Below are positions 52,878-53,237 of a stretch of DNA of 53,237 nt, in pieces. The translations under genes were made by a program, and so were the position numbers. The notes under the pieces were generated by a model. It did no database searches and was not told the origin of the DNA. It saw only the letters and a list, made by a program, of their open reading frames with translations. Each line of letters opens with the position of its first letter. The stretch's first letter is position 1. The DNA is from an uncultured Lachnospiraceae bacterium (GTDB lineage Bacteria > Bacillota > Clostridia > Lachnospirales > Lachnospiraceae), in assembly GCA_902760755.1 (NCBI GenBank), contig CACWHK010000008.1:1-53237 (forward strand), read 5' to 3'.

Positions 52878-53237
52878 TTACTGTCTGTCATAGTATGCCT
52901 TTCCGCCACTCGGATAGAAGAAGGTCCGGATATAACCGTCCGTGGATACGATCACGAAGGCATTGTCAGCCTCGCGATAATAAACATCATCCCCGTCTTC
53001 CTTCTCAATCTTATGTAAACTGGACGGATCCTTTACGACTTCGTTGGCTGCCATAAGGTACGCCTCTGCCGAATCGAATCCCATTTCCTTTCCGTGCTTT
53101 TCGTAGTGCTGATCCCTCTGGGCCTTGGTCCGGAACCAGTAGGTGATCTCCGATTTTGCTTCCGATACGGTCTCTGTTTTGGCCTCGGTCACTGTCTCGG
53201 TCTTCGCTTCGGTCCTGGCCTCAGTCACTGCCTCGGT
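52878..53237 (-). CDS. C-terminal part of repeat protein with nuclease-toxin-like tip (partial)
   Basis: The frame is open to the right edge, so the true start is outside the window; 119 codons are visible. They begin with Thr-Glu-Ala/Val repeats (TEA[V/R/K]TE-type, about 28 residues). Then comes a compact domain of about 90 residues: YWFRTKAQRDQHYEKHG, a helix with SAEAYLMAA, and a C-terminal hairpin with VIVSTDGYIRTFF and GGKAYYDRQ. The pattern H-x-x-K-H-G...S-x-D-G-x-I-R-T-x-F resembles BECR-fold nuclease tips of polymorphic toxins, from memory and unverified. The His, Lys, Arg and Thr of that fold are kept. No small gene that could be an immunity protein follows before the RND promoter. 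Confidence 0.75.
   Translation of the reverse strand, partial: TEAVTEARTEAKTETVTEAKTETVSEAKSEITYWFRTKAQRDQHYEKHGKEMGFDSAEAYLMAANEVVKDPSSLHKIEKEDGDDVYYREADNAFVIVSTDGYIRTFFYPSGGKAYYDRQ

Overview
The window reads as chromosome of a Gram-positive anaerobe of the class Clostridia, most likely a Lachnospiraceae-type species. Pointers are the SCIFF peptide and its radical SAM maturase beside a fused SecDF, a HemZ-type radical SAM protein, the recJ-apt-relA block, the dnaX-ybaB-recR block, and strong AGGAGG-type ribosome sites. No outer-membrane genes are seen. Nearly everything is on the minus strand; only a cyclophilin and a small membrane methyltransferase-like gene are on the plus strand. I see no tRNA, rRNA, CRISPR array, transposase or prophage.

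Layout. 1-3993: 5'-most 1331 codons of an unrecognised giant cytoplasmic protein built from two modules about 721 residues apart; it runs off the left edge. 4247-14278: a run read right to left as recJ, apt, relA, a metallo-beta-lactamase-fold hydrolase, hemZ, aspS, a prepilin peptidase, a 55-residue membrane protein and a 110-residue unknown. 14353-19282: secDF, scfB, scfA and a HAD phosphatase/mutase. A dispersed repeat between scfB and secDF supplies the stop codon of scfB.

19447-34187 is the most distinctive part. A good promoter reads leftward through mltG, two FHA-domain proteins with extreme low-complexity linkers, a PP2C phosphatase, a membrane Ser/Thr kinase without PASTA domains, a membrane protein whose tail carries six T-x-[V/I]-L motifs, and an 1822-residue Ig-like surface protein. 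A strong terminator follows. The order suggests a phosphothreonine/FHA signalling system tied to the cell envelope: the kinase and phosphatase would set phosphorylation of the T-x-x-L tail, and the FHA proteins would read it.

34342-43497: cyclophilin and lysA meet at a 66-bp perfect palindrome. Then come a 110-residue unknown, a repeat-rich 0.6-kb spacer, a large surface protein ending in a degenerate C39-like domain, pfkA, recR, ybaB and dnaX. Between dnaX and the next gene lies a promoter-to-terminator unit of about 160 nt with no reading frame, a candidate small RNA. 43816-53237: a MacB/FtsX-type ABC exporter pair with a promoter and palindromic operator, the plus-strand methyltransferase-like gene, a NUDIX hydrolase, an RND exporter with a coiled-coil insert, and the C-terminal part of a repeat-plus-domain protein that resembles nuclease-toxin tips and runs off the right edge.
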